A stretch of 64,000 nt of DNA, from the NCBI GenBank assembly GCA_034509755.1, contig CM067546.1, positions 30,061,876 to 30,125,875 on the forward strand. The letters are read 5' to 3'. The notes under the pieces were generated by a model. It ran no database searches. It was not told the origin of the DNA and worked only from the letters and a program-made list of their open reading frames with translations. Shown piece by piece: positions 1-12,300 of the stretch (within the stretch, counting starts at the first letter, position 1; each line of letters starts with the position of its first letter). Both the position numbers and the translations under genes were made by a program. Source of the stretch: Anisodus tanguticus. Lineage: Eukaryota > Streptophyta > Magnoliopsida > Solanales > Solanaceae.

Positions 1-126
1 TCTCTCAGCCACGTATTCATTATCTTGAGATATTTTTTTTCAAAAAGAACTTTCCTGCATAATCTCTTTCTTATTAAAGAAACTGACAACTTGCACTATT
101 TTTGTATTTCTCTTTGGTTATGGTAG

Positions 127-3020
127 GATATGGTGAAACTTGTAATCCAAAGGTACACAAGGGAAGCAGGTGTACGTAATCTAGAAAGGAATTTAGCTGC
201 CTTAGCACGTGCAGCGGCGGTCAAAGTTGCAGAACAAGAACATTTAGTGCCTTTCGCCAAAGATGTGCAACGCCTTTCTTCACCGCTGTTGGATGGCAAA
301 CTTGCTGAGAGCGCTGAGGTTGAAATGGAAGTTATCCTTATGGGTGTCAATAATCATGATATCTCCAGTGCGTTTAGGGTTGCCTCACCTATGGTGGTTG
401 ATGAACCTATGGTGGAAAAGGTGCTTGGTGTAAGTATTTTTCCAGTCCCTCTTAGTTATTGTCAGTGTAATGATATCTGTAGTATTTGTCAAGCGTCCCA
501 CAATGGTAGAGGAAAAAGGTGTATTGTCTCTTTATATGGTCTTGGACAATCCTCACTCATAAGCTAACTTATGGGCTGAGTTAGGCCCAAGGTCCATCTT
601 CTTTTGATACCCGCCGGAGCCATCCCAGTTGGTGATTTCCACAATGTTAGGCCCCGATGTTATATCGTCCACACTCCAGTTATCTAGTTCTGGGCGTGCA
701 TGGGGGTATTAAATGTCCCACACTGGTAGATGAAATGATTGTTGTCTCCTTATATGGTCTTGAACAATCCTCAGTTTCCCAGTTCATAAGCTAGCTTTGA
801 GGTTGAGTTAGGCCCAAGGTCCATTCTTAATAGTAATCTAAAAGTTTTTTTTGTTAAAGTGATGCCTAAAATACTTTGACACATTACCTCTAATGTGGCC
901 CATCATGACCTTCAATGTTTCTCCATTACTTTTAGTTCATACCTAATTAATACCAGAAATTATTTTTTCTATATGTGAGACTAACAGAGTGATTTGTGGT
1001 GCAGCCACCTAGGTATGATGACAGAGAAACAGCAGAACGAGTTGCCAATCCTGGTGTATCTGTCGGACTGGTATGGACAGCATTTGGTGGAGAGGTTCAG
1101 TTTGTTGAGGCCACAGCAATGGTGGGAAAAGGTGATCTTCATCTCACTGGCCAACTTGGGGATGTTATCAAAGAATCTGCTCAGATTGCATTGACATGGG
1201 TAATTTTCTCTCTTGCTCTTTGTTTTGTCGAGGAAATAAATAATACTCTCTTTTGATGTTGTACATCCTTTTCATGATTACCTTTGAAAATAAAAGCTTA
1301 ATGTCTTTGTCCATTGGTATATGATCTTACTGAACTTCATTGCACAAATAAAAACTTTGTTAAGGAACTTACTCCAGAACATAATGGAGGACTCAAGTCC
1401 TTTACTTGAATGACCGGTACTGTATTGTAAATGTTGCATAGGAAGAATCTGAATTGACAATGGAGTACGTAAAAGGTCTGCTTGTTTTAGTTTCTCTTTC
1501 CTTCTTTTTCTCTTTTTCAGATGCGTATCACCTTTATTATGTTGTATCATTGAATAACGATTGTATATCCTTTATTTTCATGATTTGTACGAATTTCTTA
1601 CTTCCAATAAACACGGTTTTACCACTAATAACATTTTTGGCTAACTCTACATGTTCTATGCCTGCAAAACTAACAAAACTGTTTTCATATCTTTTACTCT
1701 GTTAATGTTTGTGCATGGTTTTTCACCCCTGCATGGAGTCAAACTTGGATACTATCCTTTGGATGAAATCAGAATTAAGGTTCTCGTCTTCGCGGCCTGA
1801 AAAAAGTGGAATTAGGTGATAGGGAGAGGGGTTCATGCTGTGAATTTGCACAGTTGGACTTGTAGAACATGTTAAACCACACCTGATGCCCACAGTTTTC
1901 GATCTATCTTTTTTAGGTTTGTGTTACAAGAGAAACTTTTGGTTTGTGTTAGATGGGTTTGACTATCAAGAAGTTATTCCTTTTACATCTGCTTGGATGT
2001 TTCAGTTTATTGAATCAATTGAAAAGTTGGTAGTCGTAGATCTAAGAAGTTCTTACTCCCTCGTTGAGTGAATCTTCTGTTTTTATATATAGGTACGTGC
2101 CAGAGCCACAGAACTGAAGCTAGCTATTTCTGAAGAAACTAATCTTCTAGAGGGCCGGGATATTCACATTCATTTCCCCGCCGGAGCTGTACCTAAGGAC
2201 GGACCCTCAGCTGGTGTAACCCTGGTTACATCACTAGTTTCATTGTTCAGTAAAAGAAGAGTAAGAGCAGACACAGCAATGACCGGAGAGATGACTCTCC
2301 GAGGTATGGTCTTGCCTGTTGGTGGTGTCAAGGATAAGGTATGCTTCCAACTTGGCACAATATTTTTCCACCCAAACTTCCTCCCATGAATGCTTTTGCT
2401 GCAGTACAACCACCGTTTTATGGTTTGTGAGATTACTTATCTTTTGTCTGTTATGTGAGAACACCCACATGTCTGCAACAGTGTAATTCAATATTCAATA
2501 TTAAATTATAAGGTCTTATTTTGATTAGTTCCATTCACTATATACCGTGTAGGTTTTGGCTGCCCATAGACATGGTATTAAAAGAGTTATATTGCCAGAG
2601 AGGAACTTGAAGGACCTGGTTGAAGTCCCAGCTACTGTGCTTTCAAGTCTTGAGGTATTTGATAAGCACAACTCTTATGGAATTTTCATGTTTATCTTTT
2701 TTATTATAGATAAAAGTTCCTTTCAAAGTTGACATATAAATAAATATGCATTCCTATTAGTTTTTCCAGATAGTGTAATTGTCTGATAGCATAAATTAGT
2801 GAGAGTACGGTACCATATCAGTGTGTTGTCGCTACACCATAAACAGAGTGACACGATAGAAGTGTCTTTTAAATGATTCACGAGGTAGAAATGTGTGTGT
2901 ATTTTAAACTTTAACGCTCTTTTTTTTGCTTAACAGATAATACTTGCTAAACGAATGGAAGATGTGCTGGAACAAGCGTTTGAAGGCGGTTGCCCGTGGA
3001 GACAACATTCAAAATTGTGA
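127..3020 (+). CDS. LON2: Peroxisomal Lon protease homolog 2, C-terminal exons (partial)
   Basis: ATP-dependent serine protease of the peroxisomal matrix, which degrades damaged or unneeded matrix proteins. Only the 3' part is in the window; the N-terminal and AAA+ exons lie to the left. Exons read as 127-429, 1005-1199, 2093-2338, 2553-2654 and 2937-3020, all with GT-AG borders and consistent phase. Exon 1 covers the end of the ATPase region (REAGVRNLER). Exon 3 carries the catalytic serine in PKDGPSAG and, at its end, the catalytic lysine in the GGVKDK context, so the Ser-Lys dyad is intact. The last exon ends in Ser-Lys-Leu, a type 1 peroxisomal targeting signal, which separates LON2 from the mitochondrial/plastid LON1-type paralogs. 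No stop or frameshift was found. The start at 127 is the acceptor of the first visible exon, not the protein start. Family assignment is from remembered plant LON2 proteins. Confidence 0.93.
487..833 (+). mobile_element. TRIM-like element in a LON2 intron
   Basis: Two related stretches of about 115-125 bp, near 487-605 and 709-833, share the pattern TCCCACAMTGGTAGA, then TATATGGTCTTG, CAATCCTCA, and GAGTTAGGCCCAAGGTCC. They flank about 100 bp with a degenerate GATACCCGCCGGAGCC, which resembles the tRNA-Met primer site, and a G-rich stretch GCATGGGGG just before the second copy, as a polypurine tract would be. This is the structure of a terminal-repeat retrotransposon in miniature. I found no clear target-site duplication, so the ends are approximate. 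A similar half element lies at 29239-29475. Confidence 0.6.
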
Positions 3021-3999
3021 TACTTAACAGACTTCCCTCAGCTAACAGTGAGAAACTCTGTCAACAAATATTCGGGCATGTACATCGGAGGCCAGAGCTC
3101 ATACCTAAAAGGACATGTTGACACGATTAACGCATAACAGATATTCAAGAACGTACTTAACAGGAGGTCTCTGAAAATGTTTCCCATGTATTATTCTTGC
3201 ATCTTATTCAGCTGTATTTATAAATATGATAATTGTTTCTTTTTTCTTTTGGATATTTGCCATAACTATGCTCTGTATAAGCTTTCATTTAAATTAACAA
3301 GGTCAAACACGTTTGCTGCCTGCTTTTTGAAGCATTCATATGTAATTTGCAATGTATTTTTTTTTTTAATTTGAAGCATTCATATTTGCTTTTTTAAGCC
3401 TGGAACAAATATTCAATTGTCTTCTCCTTTTCTCTTTCAGAAAAGAACCATTTCCTGATACAATTACAATGTTTTGCTTCAATTTAACCAATTAATAGCC
3501 ATATTTTTAATCTTCTTGTTAGTCATTTTCTTCCGTGATCGTCCAGAGCCTCCAGGCCGGTGACAGCACTGTGCAAAGAAAATTGTAGAAATAATGTCCA
3601 ATGACCATTTTAAGGTCATGTTTTTGATAAATAACCATTGTCTTGGAATCTCAAATTCCACAAATGAAATTTCAGAATTTTTTTCAGAAAGTTAGACGTG
3701 GAAAACTAGTACAATAGGGCGAGCGAGTCAAAATGGGATGAAACATGAACGCCACTAAAATGGAAGGTAGGATTAAGGCAGTTAAAATCCAGGAACTTAA
3801 ATCAGTAGATATAGTGGATACATAAGCCCCTCAAACATGCCATTTTTAAAATTTAGACGCCTTATCTAAGGATTTTACCTATTGAACACTTATTTGTTTA
3901 GACACAGCTTGAGCGTAGACAACCTATTGAGGGGTTGTCTGTGTTTATGGATGGCGCATTCAAGGGATAATAGGTATGTCAAGCACTGCTATTTATATA
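3021..3999. other. LON2 3' UTR and downstream spacer
   Basis: AT-rich DNA after the LON2 stop codon. The first few hundred bases are probably 3' UTR, with several AATAAA-like motifs and T-tracts. No coding region, RNA gene or clear repeat was seen further right. Confidence 0.5.
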
Positions 4000-4197
4000 C
4001 AGCGGCAGAGCTACCCTTATTAAAGAGGAGTCCGCTATTATTGTTCAAGAAAAGTAGTCGTTGAAAAATTACAGAGTCTAAATAGGTCAAAATTTGTTTT
4101 TGTTTATATATATATATATATATATATTGTATCTTAAAATCCCTTATAAGGTGTTATATTGTTACTCTCTTTAATAAAAGTATTGGCTCCGCCACAG
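4000..4197. repeat. Short MITE-like element with GGCGGAGC-type ends
   Basis: The left end reads CAGCGGCAGAGCTAC and the right end, reverse complemented, CTGTGGCGGAGCCAA, an imperfect terminal inverted repeat. The interior is AT-rich with a TA microsatellite at about 4106-4128. GGCGGAGCC-ended elements are common in Solanaceae introns. A target duplication was not recognised, so the call rests on the inverted ends only. Confidence 0.4.
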
Positions 4198-5429
4198 TTT
4201 GTGCAGATGATAAAAGATGAATCTTTAAATGAGATGGAGAAGTTAGTTAGGAATGGATATCTCCGCGGAGATGGGTGGAGAATATAAGGGTTCCCCCAAG
4301 GACTCGATCCTTGGAGGAGAGAAAGGAGGCATTACTCACAGGAAACATGCAACCAACCTTTCCTTCCCGCTTCTTCCATGAGATTCGATCTCATAGAGTT
4401 CAATTCCCGTTCTCAACCCATGAACAATATGAGCTCGAAGCTTCCTTCGTAACTCACGAAACTTCTTCGTAGTGGCTCCCTTACATCCCTCATTTCAGAG
4501 GGAACCTCAAAATGTCTCTATTTCATTATATTCCATCCATATCCCAATTCCATTCATTTAATATCCCTTTGGTGTTATTGACATAACAGATGTCGTTTTT
4601 AGTCTATCTCTTTCTATTTCTTTTCTATATATGGAAACTTAAAAAATCATCATATAATAATCCAAAGAATGAACTAGTGGCCGGTTTTCCGCCGCGTCAG
4701 CATTTTCCCAGTGCGTGGAGCCCCAACGTGGAAGGTCTTAGTGCTTTATCATTGGATCAATAATGCTAATCCCTCTTTTTGTGCTACTCCTAGGGCGAGA
4801 AGAAGATAAGAAAATGCTAAGTGTTCTCTTGCTTTCCCAACCTGTTGTTTCTAAAGACTGCACTCTCTCGACTAGATCTTGGTACAGCCTACTACGAGGA
4901 TCCCGTATCCAACAACCCAACCTATACAAATGGCATCAAAGCCCCTTGACTAGGTTGGAGCTATAAACCTTACCTTATTTATTATTATTAAAAAGGGAAA
5001 GGGCCTTTTCCGCTGGTGTGTAGGAGCGCACTTTCATTTTTCCTTTACTAGTAGGGGGTCCCATGGTTCCTATGCCGCCGCATTTCCCGGTCCTTTTCTT
5101 TTGTGCTTCGACCCAAAGCTATAGCTTCTAGCTAGTTCAGTGGATAAGATGACTGTGCTACAACTCACTTAAGAATGGGACGCGCTACAAGCTCGTTCGA
5201 TCTTAAGACATTGGAATCATGAAGCAACGCCACGAACGCTACCGTGCGTCCGCCTGTAGTGCGGTAAGGCACCACCCTATTGTGACAGCTTCCAACTACG
5301 GCATGTCAGCTTAGTTATCCTCATCAAACAACTTACTTGATGTCTAGCTAAACAGACAAAGGAAGAAATAAAAAAGGAGAAAAAGAATCATATTTTTTTT
5401 GATTTCTTCTTCTTATCACAAATAAAGAG

Positions 5430-5546
5430 ATCAACGAGATGCGCCAACCTCGGGATGCTTTACTCCTAACCCCACAAGGTTCCGAGACGGAGCTTAACTG
5501 GAGTCTCGATTAAGAATGGTGATACTATAAGTTTCACACGGCACAC
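5430..5546 (-). other. 5' fragment of nad7 group II intron 4
   Basis: Immediately after the last nad7 exon-4 codon (MES in the protein) the minus strand reads GTGTGCC, matching the GTGYG start of group II introns. The sequence then runs on with no nad7 similarity, as expected for intron nad7i917. It shows that this edge of the copy came from genomic mitochondrial DNA and not from a spliced mRNA. Confidence 0.5.
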
Positions 5547-6239
5547 GATTCCATATATAGTTTCATTGAATATCGTGATGGAGGACATAACTTACGATTA
5601 TCGGCTTTGATCATGCCACTAGGCATTTGATTAAGACATTGAACAATGATCCGAACACTTTGTCGCATCTCTTTAATACAAATACAGTAACGATCATAGC
5701 GATCTCCTCTAGTACCTACTGGTATGTAGGATCTAACTGGTCATGAACATCGTAAGGTGCTGCTTTTCGCAAATCTCAGCATACCTCAGAACCTCTTAAC
5801 ATTACACCATGAATCCCCGATATTTTTCTTGATGTGCAGTGACAGTACCAATTCCAGATACGGTTGCCGGTTAACATCTCTTCTAATTCCTCGATATGAG
5901 AAGAAAATTGTTATGTGAATGAATCAATATCTATACATAAGCCAAGAGGCAGATCTTGTGCCACTCCACCTGGTCGTATGAAATTGGCATGCATCTTGGC
6001 TCCCGAGACTCTTTCATAGAATTCCAACAATTTCTCACGCTCCTCAAAAGCCCACAGGAACAGAATTGATGCTCCTACATCCATAACACAAGTAGTTAAA
6101 GCAAGTGAATGATTTGAAATTTAAGTTATTTCACGGAATAACACTTGTATATATTGAGCTCGTAATGGTACCTCGCAATTCAAAAGTCTCTCTACGGCTG
6201 AAGAATGAGTGTGTTCTTGGGCCATCATAGATATATAGA
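5547..6239 (-). pseudogene. nad7: nad7 exons 3 and 4, decayed mitochondrial copy
   Basis: Reads as the 49-kDa subunit of mitochondrial complex I (Nad7). Recognisable pieces in order on the minus strand: SMMAQEHTHSSAVERLLNCE, FLWAFEEREKLLEFYERVSG, MHANFIRPGGVAQDLPLG, IEELEEMLTGNRIW, RKAAPYDVHDQLD, VGTRGDRYDRYC and NQMPSGMIKAD. It starts at the Asp-Tyr-Val region where exon 3 begins in plant mitochondria and stops at the exon 4 end. A TAA interrupts the early part, a TGA replaces the Trp of CWDL, a short deletion removes residues after NRIW, and there are at least two frameshifts, so it cannot work. Exons 3 and 4 are joined with no intron between them. Exons 1, 2 and 5 were not found. Confidence 0.85.
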
Positions 6240-6323
6240 TAGGGTCGATGACGGAATGAAGAACAAAACATTACGACAACTTTTTCGTAGACGTTCACTT
6301 GCATCACATACATAAGTCTCTCT

Positions 6324-6357
6324 GAACCGTGCAATAAGGTCACCCATAACACGGCTC
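6324..6357 (-). other. Group II intron domain V, relic of nad7 intron 2
   Basis: On the minus strand this 34-nt stretch begins GAGCCGT and ends GCACGGTTC. Its two halves can pair and the length is that of a group II domain V, the catalytic hairpin. It lies about 85 bases upstream of the nad7 exon 3 start, where domains V and VI of intron nad7i209 should be. The intron is no longer functional here because its exon is broken. Confidence 0.6.
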
Positions 6358-6754
6358 TGCCACTTGAGTTATCTTAGCCCCAGGCCATGCTATTCAATAA
6401 TATTAGAAAAATGGAAGCGTAAGGTAACAACTAGTATGGAAAGATAGTCGCCTTTGGAAGCCTTCACTGGTAACCAAAGCGTATCGTTCCCGCAACCACT
6501 TTGGTACTTTGTTTATAGCTTTTTGAAGTTATGCAATAGAAGGGGACTTGTTCTTGAATTGAAGTAGCGCCTTTGGAATATGAGTAGGGCTCATAAATGG
6601 CACGTTTGGGGAGGCAAACTGAAGGAAGAGCAAAAGGAAGGTTGGGTGCTTGTGGGGCACGACCATTCGGCCTCGAATAGGAGGGGGCAACGCTCTGAAT
6701 CCTCCCTGCTTACAGAAATGAATGGATCAGAAAAGGGCTTGGTTCTCTATTTCT

Positions 6755-6773
6755 GGGGGGGGGGGGGGGGGGG
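6755..6773. repeat. 19-base poly-G tract
   Basis: An uninterrupted run of 19 G inside the mitochondrial-type insertion. Such a run is rare in plant nuclear DNA and is prone to length errors in sequencing and assembly. Confidence 0.9.
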
Positions 6774-7840
6774 TGGTGAAGGCCATAAGAGAAGATTGCC
6801 CTACTGGTAAGGAAGAGGGGAAAATATGTTGTCATCTATCTCGACCAATTTCCCGAGGCGTTGGATATCCAGACCGGTTCAGAGAATTACTCTCACAATT
6901 TAGCCCTTCATTCCTCCATCAAAAAGTCATCCTTGACGATTTTCCATTCCTTCCCTACCGAGCCACCTCTCTTCGCCATTCGATGTTTCTTCCTTCCCTT
7001 TCTATAACATACCCAGACGCCCTCCTTTCCAATCACTAAGAAAAAAAAGACCAATCAAAGCCCTATCTAAGTAAAGCTACGTCTGTTATTTTTTCGGCCC
7101 CAGGGGAGTTTATTCGATCCATTCCCCAGTCTCCCGCACTGCTCAAGTAAGTGTACGATTCGGTATGAGGACCTCCTTCTCTTCTACCCACTCTCCATTC
7201 ACACAGTTCTCAAAGCATAGGAGGAAGGGTGGGCAGCAGGTACCTCGAGCCCTCTGTCTCACTCATCTATCCATAAGCAAGTGTAGTTCATCGGTTTCAC
7301 CGAATGCTCCTATCTCTCGGCAAAGATCGTGTGAGTGTGCAGTTATGATTCGGATGCTTCACCATAGAATAGATCGATCTAGTTCCCGTTCTTTTTCAGT
7401 GCACTCGCTTTATAGCTTTGACACACAAGGAAGGACGCGGTGGGAAGAAACAACCCTAGACTCTGTCAGGCCGATCATTCCGTTGGCATCTCGCATTTAC
7501 GCCCCCGTTCGATTGCCGCTCGAGGATGTAGTTGTAGATAGGTTAGTCTTAGTGGGTCGTTGGATCCACCTGTTATCTACTTCTACGATATGTTGTTGTC
7601 GTTCCCATATTCCAAATGTCAGTTACTTATCTCTGCCTCGATGCGGGTCAGCACCTCCGAAAAAAATGGAGGACTTCATTTAGTGACCCCGCGATCGCCC
7701 TATGAACGATCAGAATAAGGTAAAGCTTGAAGATAAGTTTCTGCACGAACAACTAATTAATTTGTGCCATAATAGCCAAAAAAGTTTAGAAAAGAAAAAA
7801 AGAAAAGAGGAAGGAAAGTGTGAAATGACCAAAAAAGTTC

Positions 7841-7893
7841 TATCAGAGCCAGGTTTCGATCCTGGGATCATGCTTTTGCTGCGCCACTCTGAT
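7841..7893 (-). pseudogene. Initiator tRNA-Met relic without anticodon arm
   Basis: On the minus strand the 5' end ATCAGAGTGGCGCAGC matches the acceptor and D-arm start of plant initiator tRNA-Met. The 3' part matches its T arm and acceptor (B-box GGATCGAAACC, then GGCTCTGATA). About 20 bases that should hold the anticodon stem and loop with CAT are absent, leaving 53 bases instead of about 72. A functional tRNA is therefore impossible. On the plus strand the first bases resemble the TATCAGAGCC primer-binding site of plant retroelements, but the match continues through the tRNA body, so this is a tRNA copy and not a plain primer site. Confidence 0.75.
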
Positions 7894-9384
7894 GTTGTTG
7901 TTATTTCTTTGCTATGGATAATATCTATAGGCAGGACGGACTAATTCATTCATATTAGTATCTATTTGAGAACTAGACTAACTAGGTTGTTTAAGAGAAA
8001 TCCTCTAGCTTAAAACGTGGCTGTATTCTTTAATTTAAAAATACTTAATCGATTTAATTTGGTAGTAATGATAATAATGAACCTACCTATAACTTTTTCT
8101 TAAACTAAAATAATTCTTTTCTTCCATTGCAATTTTTATGTTGCTCTTATTGAATCCATTTTTATTCGTCTCTTTAGGTTCAAGGTTCATTTTCTTAACT
8201 TGATATCGTAACCTAATCAATTCGCAATGTTAGACTACTTAATGTTTGACCACCCATAACTTGTGCTGCCTTTTGAAATGGAGTTGCACACCAGGTCCAT
8301 AATTCTTACATGGTCTCATAGCCATTCTCTTTGCATAAAAAAATTAGGCAACCTATTATCAAAGGCTTCAGACCATTTGAATTAACCTACCTCTCACCCT
8401 GAATATGCATTATAGTAACTTCTCAATATGTATGTTATTTGATATTGATTGTTCTAAACAAAAGTAAACTTGATCTTTCATTAACATACTTGAGGCAAGA
8501 GATCATTGTAGTGGAAGAGAAGGCCACAGCAAATATAATCAAATTTTTGTAATTTTGATTACCACAATTTGAAATTCAATTTTCTCAGTCAATCTTGGTT
8601 AGGTGGTGTCTAATATAATCTCAATCTAGATTTCGTTGCTTCAAATGCTGATGTACTTGCATAGCTTATTTGTATTGCTTGCTATAGATGCAAATCTGCC
8701 GTACTTAATTTTTTAATATATAGTGTAGAAACGTGCTGCAAGATTCTTTTTTTGTCTTTCTAAAACATAATATAGACCAACAAATTATCGGAATGCATAA
8801 AAAGTAAATACACAATCTGACCACTCGCCGATGAGTTTTAATTAGTAACCTGGTAAAATTAATGTATAAGCTGCATCATAAGTTAAATTTCTTTATCATT
8901 GTACATAACTTCAACCGTTACCAAAATAAATGGAATCAAGCACCCTCCCCCAAACTCCCCCAAACAGGAGACATATACAAAATGAAAAGAACCTCATTCC
9001 AACTGCTTCATCTAGAGATCCTTGATCAGATATGTTTCACAATTAACAAGCAGACTTAAGGAGAACAAAATTGCATCACTTCACCATTTCTAGGAGTAAC
9101 TTAAGTTAAATAAAGAAGATAAATATTTGCTCCTATTCCATCTGCGCTCTCTCAATAATTATTTTTAAATCACCTATACATTACTAGATAAAAAACCTCA
9201 ATGTAAAAATGCTCTTTCAAAACCTATCATCTGCTCACTGTTCTCCTCAAAACACTAATTACATCAAAGAAAACTGCACATGTATACCAATGCTTTTGTA
9301 CTGATCTGGACATATATACAGGTCAAAAATCCAAAAAGTGCTATTCAAAAAATTTGCACAATTTCTCCATCCAAGATGTTCATG
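7894..9384. other. Spacer and probable 3' UTR of the glycine-rich gene
   Basis: AT-rich sequence between the tRNA relic and the stop codon of the minus-strand gene. The part next to 9385 is probably its 3' UTR. No coding region, repeat family or RNA gene was recognised. Confidence 0.45.
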
Positions 9385-12300
9385 TCAAGAAACAGCTTCA
9401 TAGGCCCAAAATGTATCAGGATCTGGACTGAAGAGGGAGAAATCTTGAACTTCTAAGTTTGCTATATGCCAATCAACAAATCGAGCTTGAACAGACTTAA
9501 ATAGCAGCAGAATCGTAGGAAAAAGCCACCATTTGTCATTTTCCCTGACAATACAAATAATTCAAACTTTTAAATACTATTGCTAACTAGCTTTAGTTTG
9601 AGTTGGGAGTTGATTGACTGATTGATATATATATGCATAAATATAAAATGGTTTTTAAGTGTATTTGATTTCAACTGTGTTTTCTGCCACTATTCCTCTT
9701 CAGACACTATGATATATGCATGTTATTGAAGATGACGGGCTATATTCCTTTTAGCTCTTAATGTTACTTGTTGGGGAAGTACACTGAAATCCCTAGCATC
9801 AAACTTGGACTTTCTTTTATGTCTCATACTGTGACTTAATGAAGTTAGGTGCCGGACGCACTTTGGATGTAGTAATATTGACAATCTCACCTTGTCGTAA
9901 CCCAAATGCTTTTCTCATCTGGGGGCTTCAATGCAGCAACTCCGTAGTGGATTACACCGCAGATAAAAGCAACAGCCTGCATGAAGGCAAAACAGATTCT
10001 CTCAAACAAGTAAAATAAGTTCCAGATCAGGCACCGAGACTCCTGTACGTTAGCATTTATAATCAAACTATCATTAAGGTTTCAATTATATGAAGTCATC
10101 CTCAAATTTGAGATCCATGAAACCAAACCAAAGTACCTCATCTCCCTATAGTTTAGTTGCTGCATGATATACACTGGTCATTATAGATTTGTCCATATTT
10201 TACAAGGCACTTGATCAAACCAAATGTACCTTATCTCAACATTTAGCTGCAGCATGATATAAACTTTAGTCATTCTAGATTTATCCACATATTATGTGAC
10301 CAAATGCACCTTATCCACATTTTAAGGGTCATTGATGTGAGCTGTAAATAATGTTTTATATCCTTCTTCTGTAAATCAGAGAATAATAGGACAAAAGCAA
10401 AGGTTGTTACTTGTCTATTGGACTTTTAAGATGTCAAATTCACATAGCTTCTGAAATTTTTTGGTGAAAAAGCTGTAAAACCTAGAAATTTCGCAACAAG
10501 ACAGGAGGTTTGGATAACATTTTTACATAAATAGAGTCATATGTAAAGCAAGGAAGCCAAATTTTATATCTAACAATTTGGGATTCGAAACTACTTCATT
10601 CTTTATTTCAACTACTTTATATCATTCTAGAATTGGACTGCCTTCATAGACTTTCACTTCATTTTTCACATGTGCATTCACAGGTCTTTTCAGTTCCTAG
10701 CTTATAATTTGCAGGGGAAGAGTAAGGATGAAAAGTAGATGCAGACTTTCGAAAGATGTATTGTTTGAAGTTCTTAACCTCTCTAGAGTTTTGCCCACCA
10801 GAGTTTACTATAGACAGAAGTTTTAGAACAGAGTTGTGTAGTAGAATGACATTATTGTGTCATCAGATAAGTATAATTATATGACATCTCAAGTCGGATC
10901 ATGTATTAAGTCTATCCATGCTAATTTGTCAATGAGGCATGTAAATGTAATGCAACCGTGGAGAAACTTACAATATTGGACAAAGATGTAGCGTTCCACA
11001 GTGCGTAAACTCGAGCAAGTGTAGCTCTTTTTGGACCGTTGCTGAACAAGGCATTCAGGCCAGCCGGGAAAGGTGAAAGCAAAGATAAAGGGAGGATAAG
11101 CAGTACAGCTAGAAATGTCCCAAGAGACATCCAATAGAACAAAACTAAAGTAAGAAGGGTAACAAATAGATCTGCCAATAGTAAGGTAGTGATCAGCAGC
11201 TGTACAGTATCCTGAAACACATAGTAAGATGCAAGGTTAGATTATGATAAAATCAAATTTCCAAATTGTGTAGCTACACAGTACCTGACGACCAACTGGG
11301 CGGGTATTGTGCAATAGCAAAGAGCATGGGAAGAGATAATCCCTTCTAAAATCCAGGGATTTCAGAGTAATATCATTTATGAGACCACCATTCATTCCAC
11401 CAGTGATTTTTTTGCGGGATAATGAATGACTCACACATTGATGGCTTTCTCGAGGTTGCGTAAGACTCCTCCGTACTATTTTCGGAACTTTCCTGTAAGA
11501 TATAAAGTCAGGGATGTTATAACAAAAATCAGTTTTTCATTTTAATGCATTGGGAATTTGTTAGAATGATACTGGAAAAAGTCTAGCTTTATAACCAGAA
11601 ATGTCATGCCATATGCACCACACAGACACGCACATACACACACATGCATTTTTTTTTTGGTTTTGCTATTGTAGATGACAAACTCGGTGCTTCACTACTC
11701 AGATCCATCTCCTTTCAAGAATCAATTATCCAAATTCTTTCAGATTCAGAATCCTCTAATTTATCTTTCACACAGAAGAACAAAGTTTTTAAGGCTTTCA
11801 AAGGGAGTAGCATATGGTCAAAGTTAAGACAGACACTTATCACAAAACTTCAAGGTGGAAACACACAACTTCAAAAAGTTCAGAACAATTTAGGAAGTTT
11901 CAGGAATAAGAGCATTACAAAGATTATGCAGAGAAAAAGCTTTTACAATAAGCAACAGGCAAAAAAGAATAATATACGAAGACTCATCAAGACTACCTAG
12001 AGCAGTCATCACAGCTTTCCGAGTCTTCAGCTTGTGGGAGATCATAGAAAGAATGATCACCAGCCAGCACCAAAATACCCAATTGGTAGTACCCGCTAGC
12101 GGTTGCTTGAAACCACCCAAGCTCGATCTTAACACCGTGAAACTCAAGCTGGGGGTTTCCATGACTTCTAAGCCAATTCAAGACAGGTAGGAGCGCAGAG
12201 CGAATTGACCCATGCCTCACTGTTCTCAACTGGGCATTTAAACCAGCTACCAGGCGATTCCAGACAGTTGAAGGCACATGCTGGAAACAAATAAGATCTT

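Larger units (their letters stand above)
4263..7690. other. Insertion of mitochondrial-type DNA (NUMT)
   Basis: About 3.4 kb whose texture differs from its flanks: less AT-rich, short purine/pyrimidine runs typical of plant mitochondrial non-coding DNA, and a nad7 segment with group II intron sequence around it. The nad7 part (5420-6360) is the firm evidence. The segments 4263-5420 and 6360-7690 have the same texture and are taken as the same insertion, probably nad7 intron or other mitochondrial non-coding DNA, but I could not name them. Open frames inside (for example 6722-7039 and 7165-7683) match no protein I know. The borders are estimates from the change in composition. Confidence 0.6.

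Noticed and set aside
487..833. Considered as a Cassandra-type TRIM with 5S-like promoter
   Set aside because: The LTRs do not contain the 5S A box, intermediate element and C box that I would expect, so only a general TRIM-like call is made.
4275..4472. Short Arg/Glu-rich frame at the left edge of the mitochondrial-type DNA
   Set aside because: No recognisable domain and no supporting signals; treated as chance.
7165..7683. 172-codon frame in the mitochondrial-type insertion
   Set aside because: No similarity to the mitochondrial or nuclear proteins I compared it with by eye; the region is low in stops because of its composition.
11644..12000. 118-codon plus-strand frame, Lys/Gln-rich
   Set aside because: Lies in intron 18 just next to exon 18, antisense, without recognisable domain; AT-rich chance frame.
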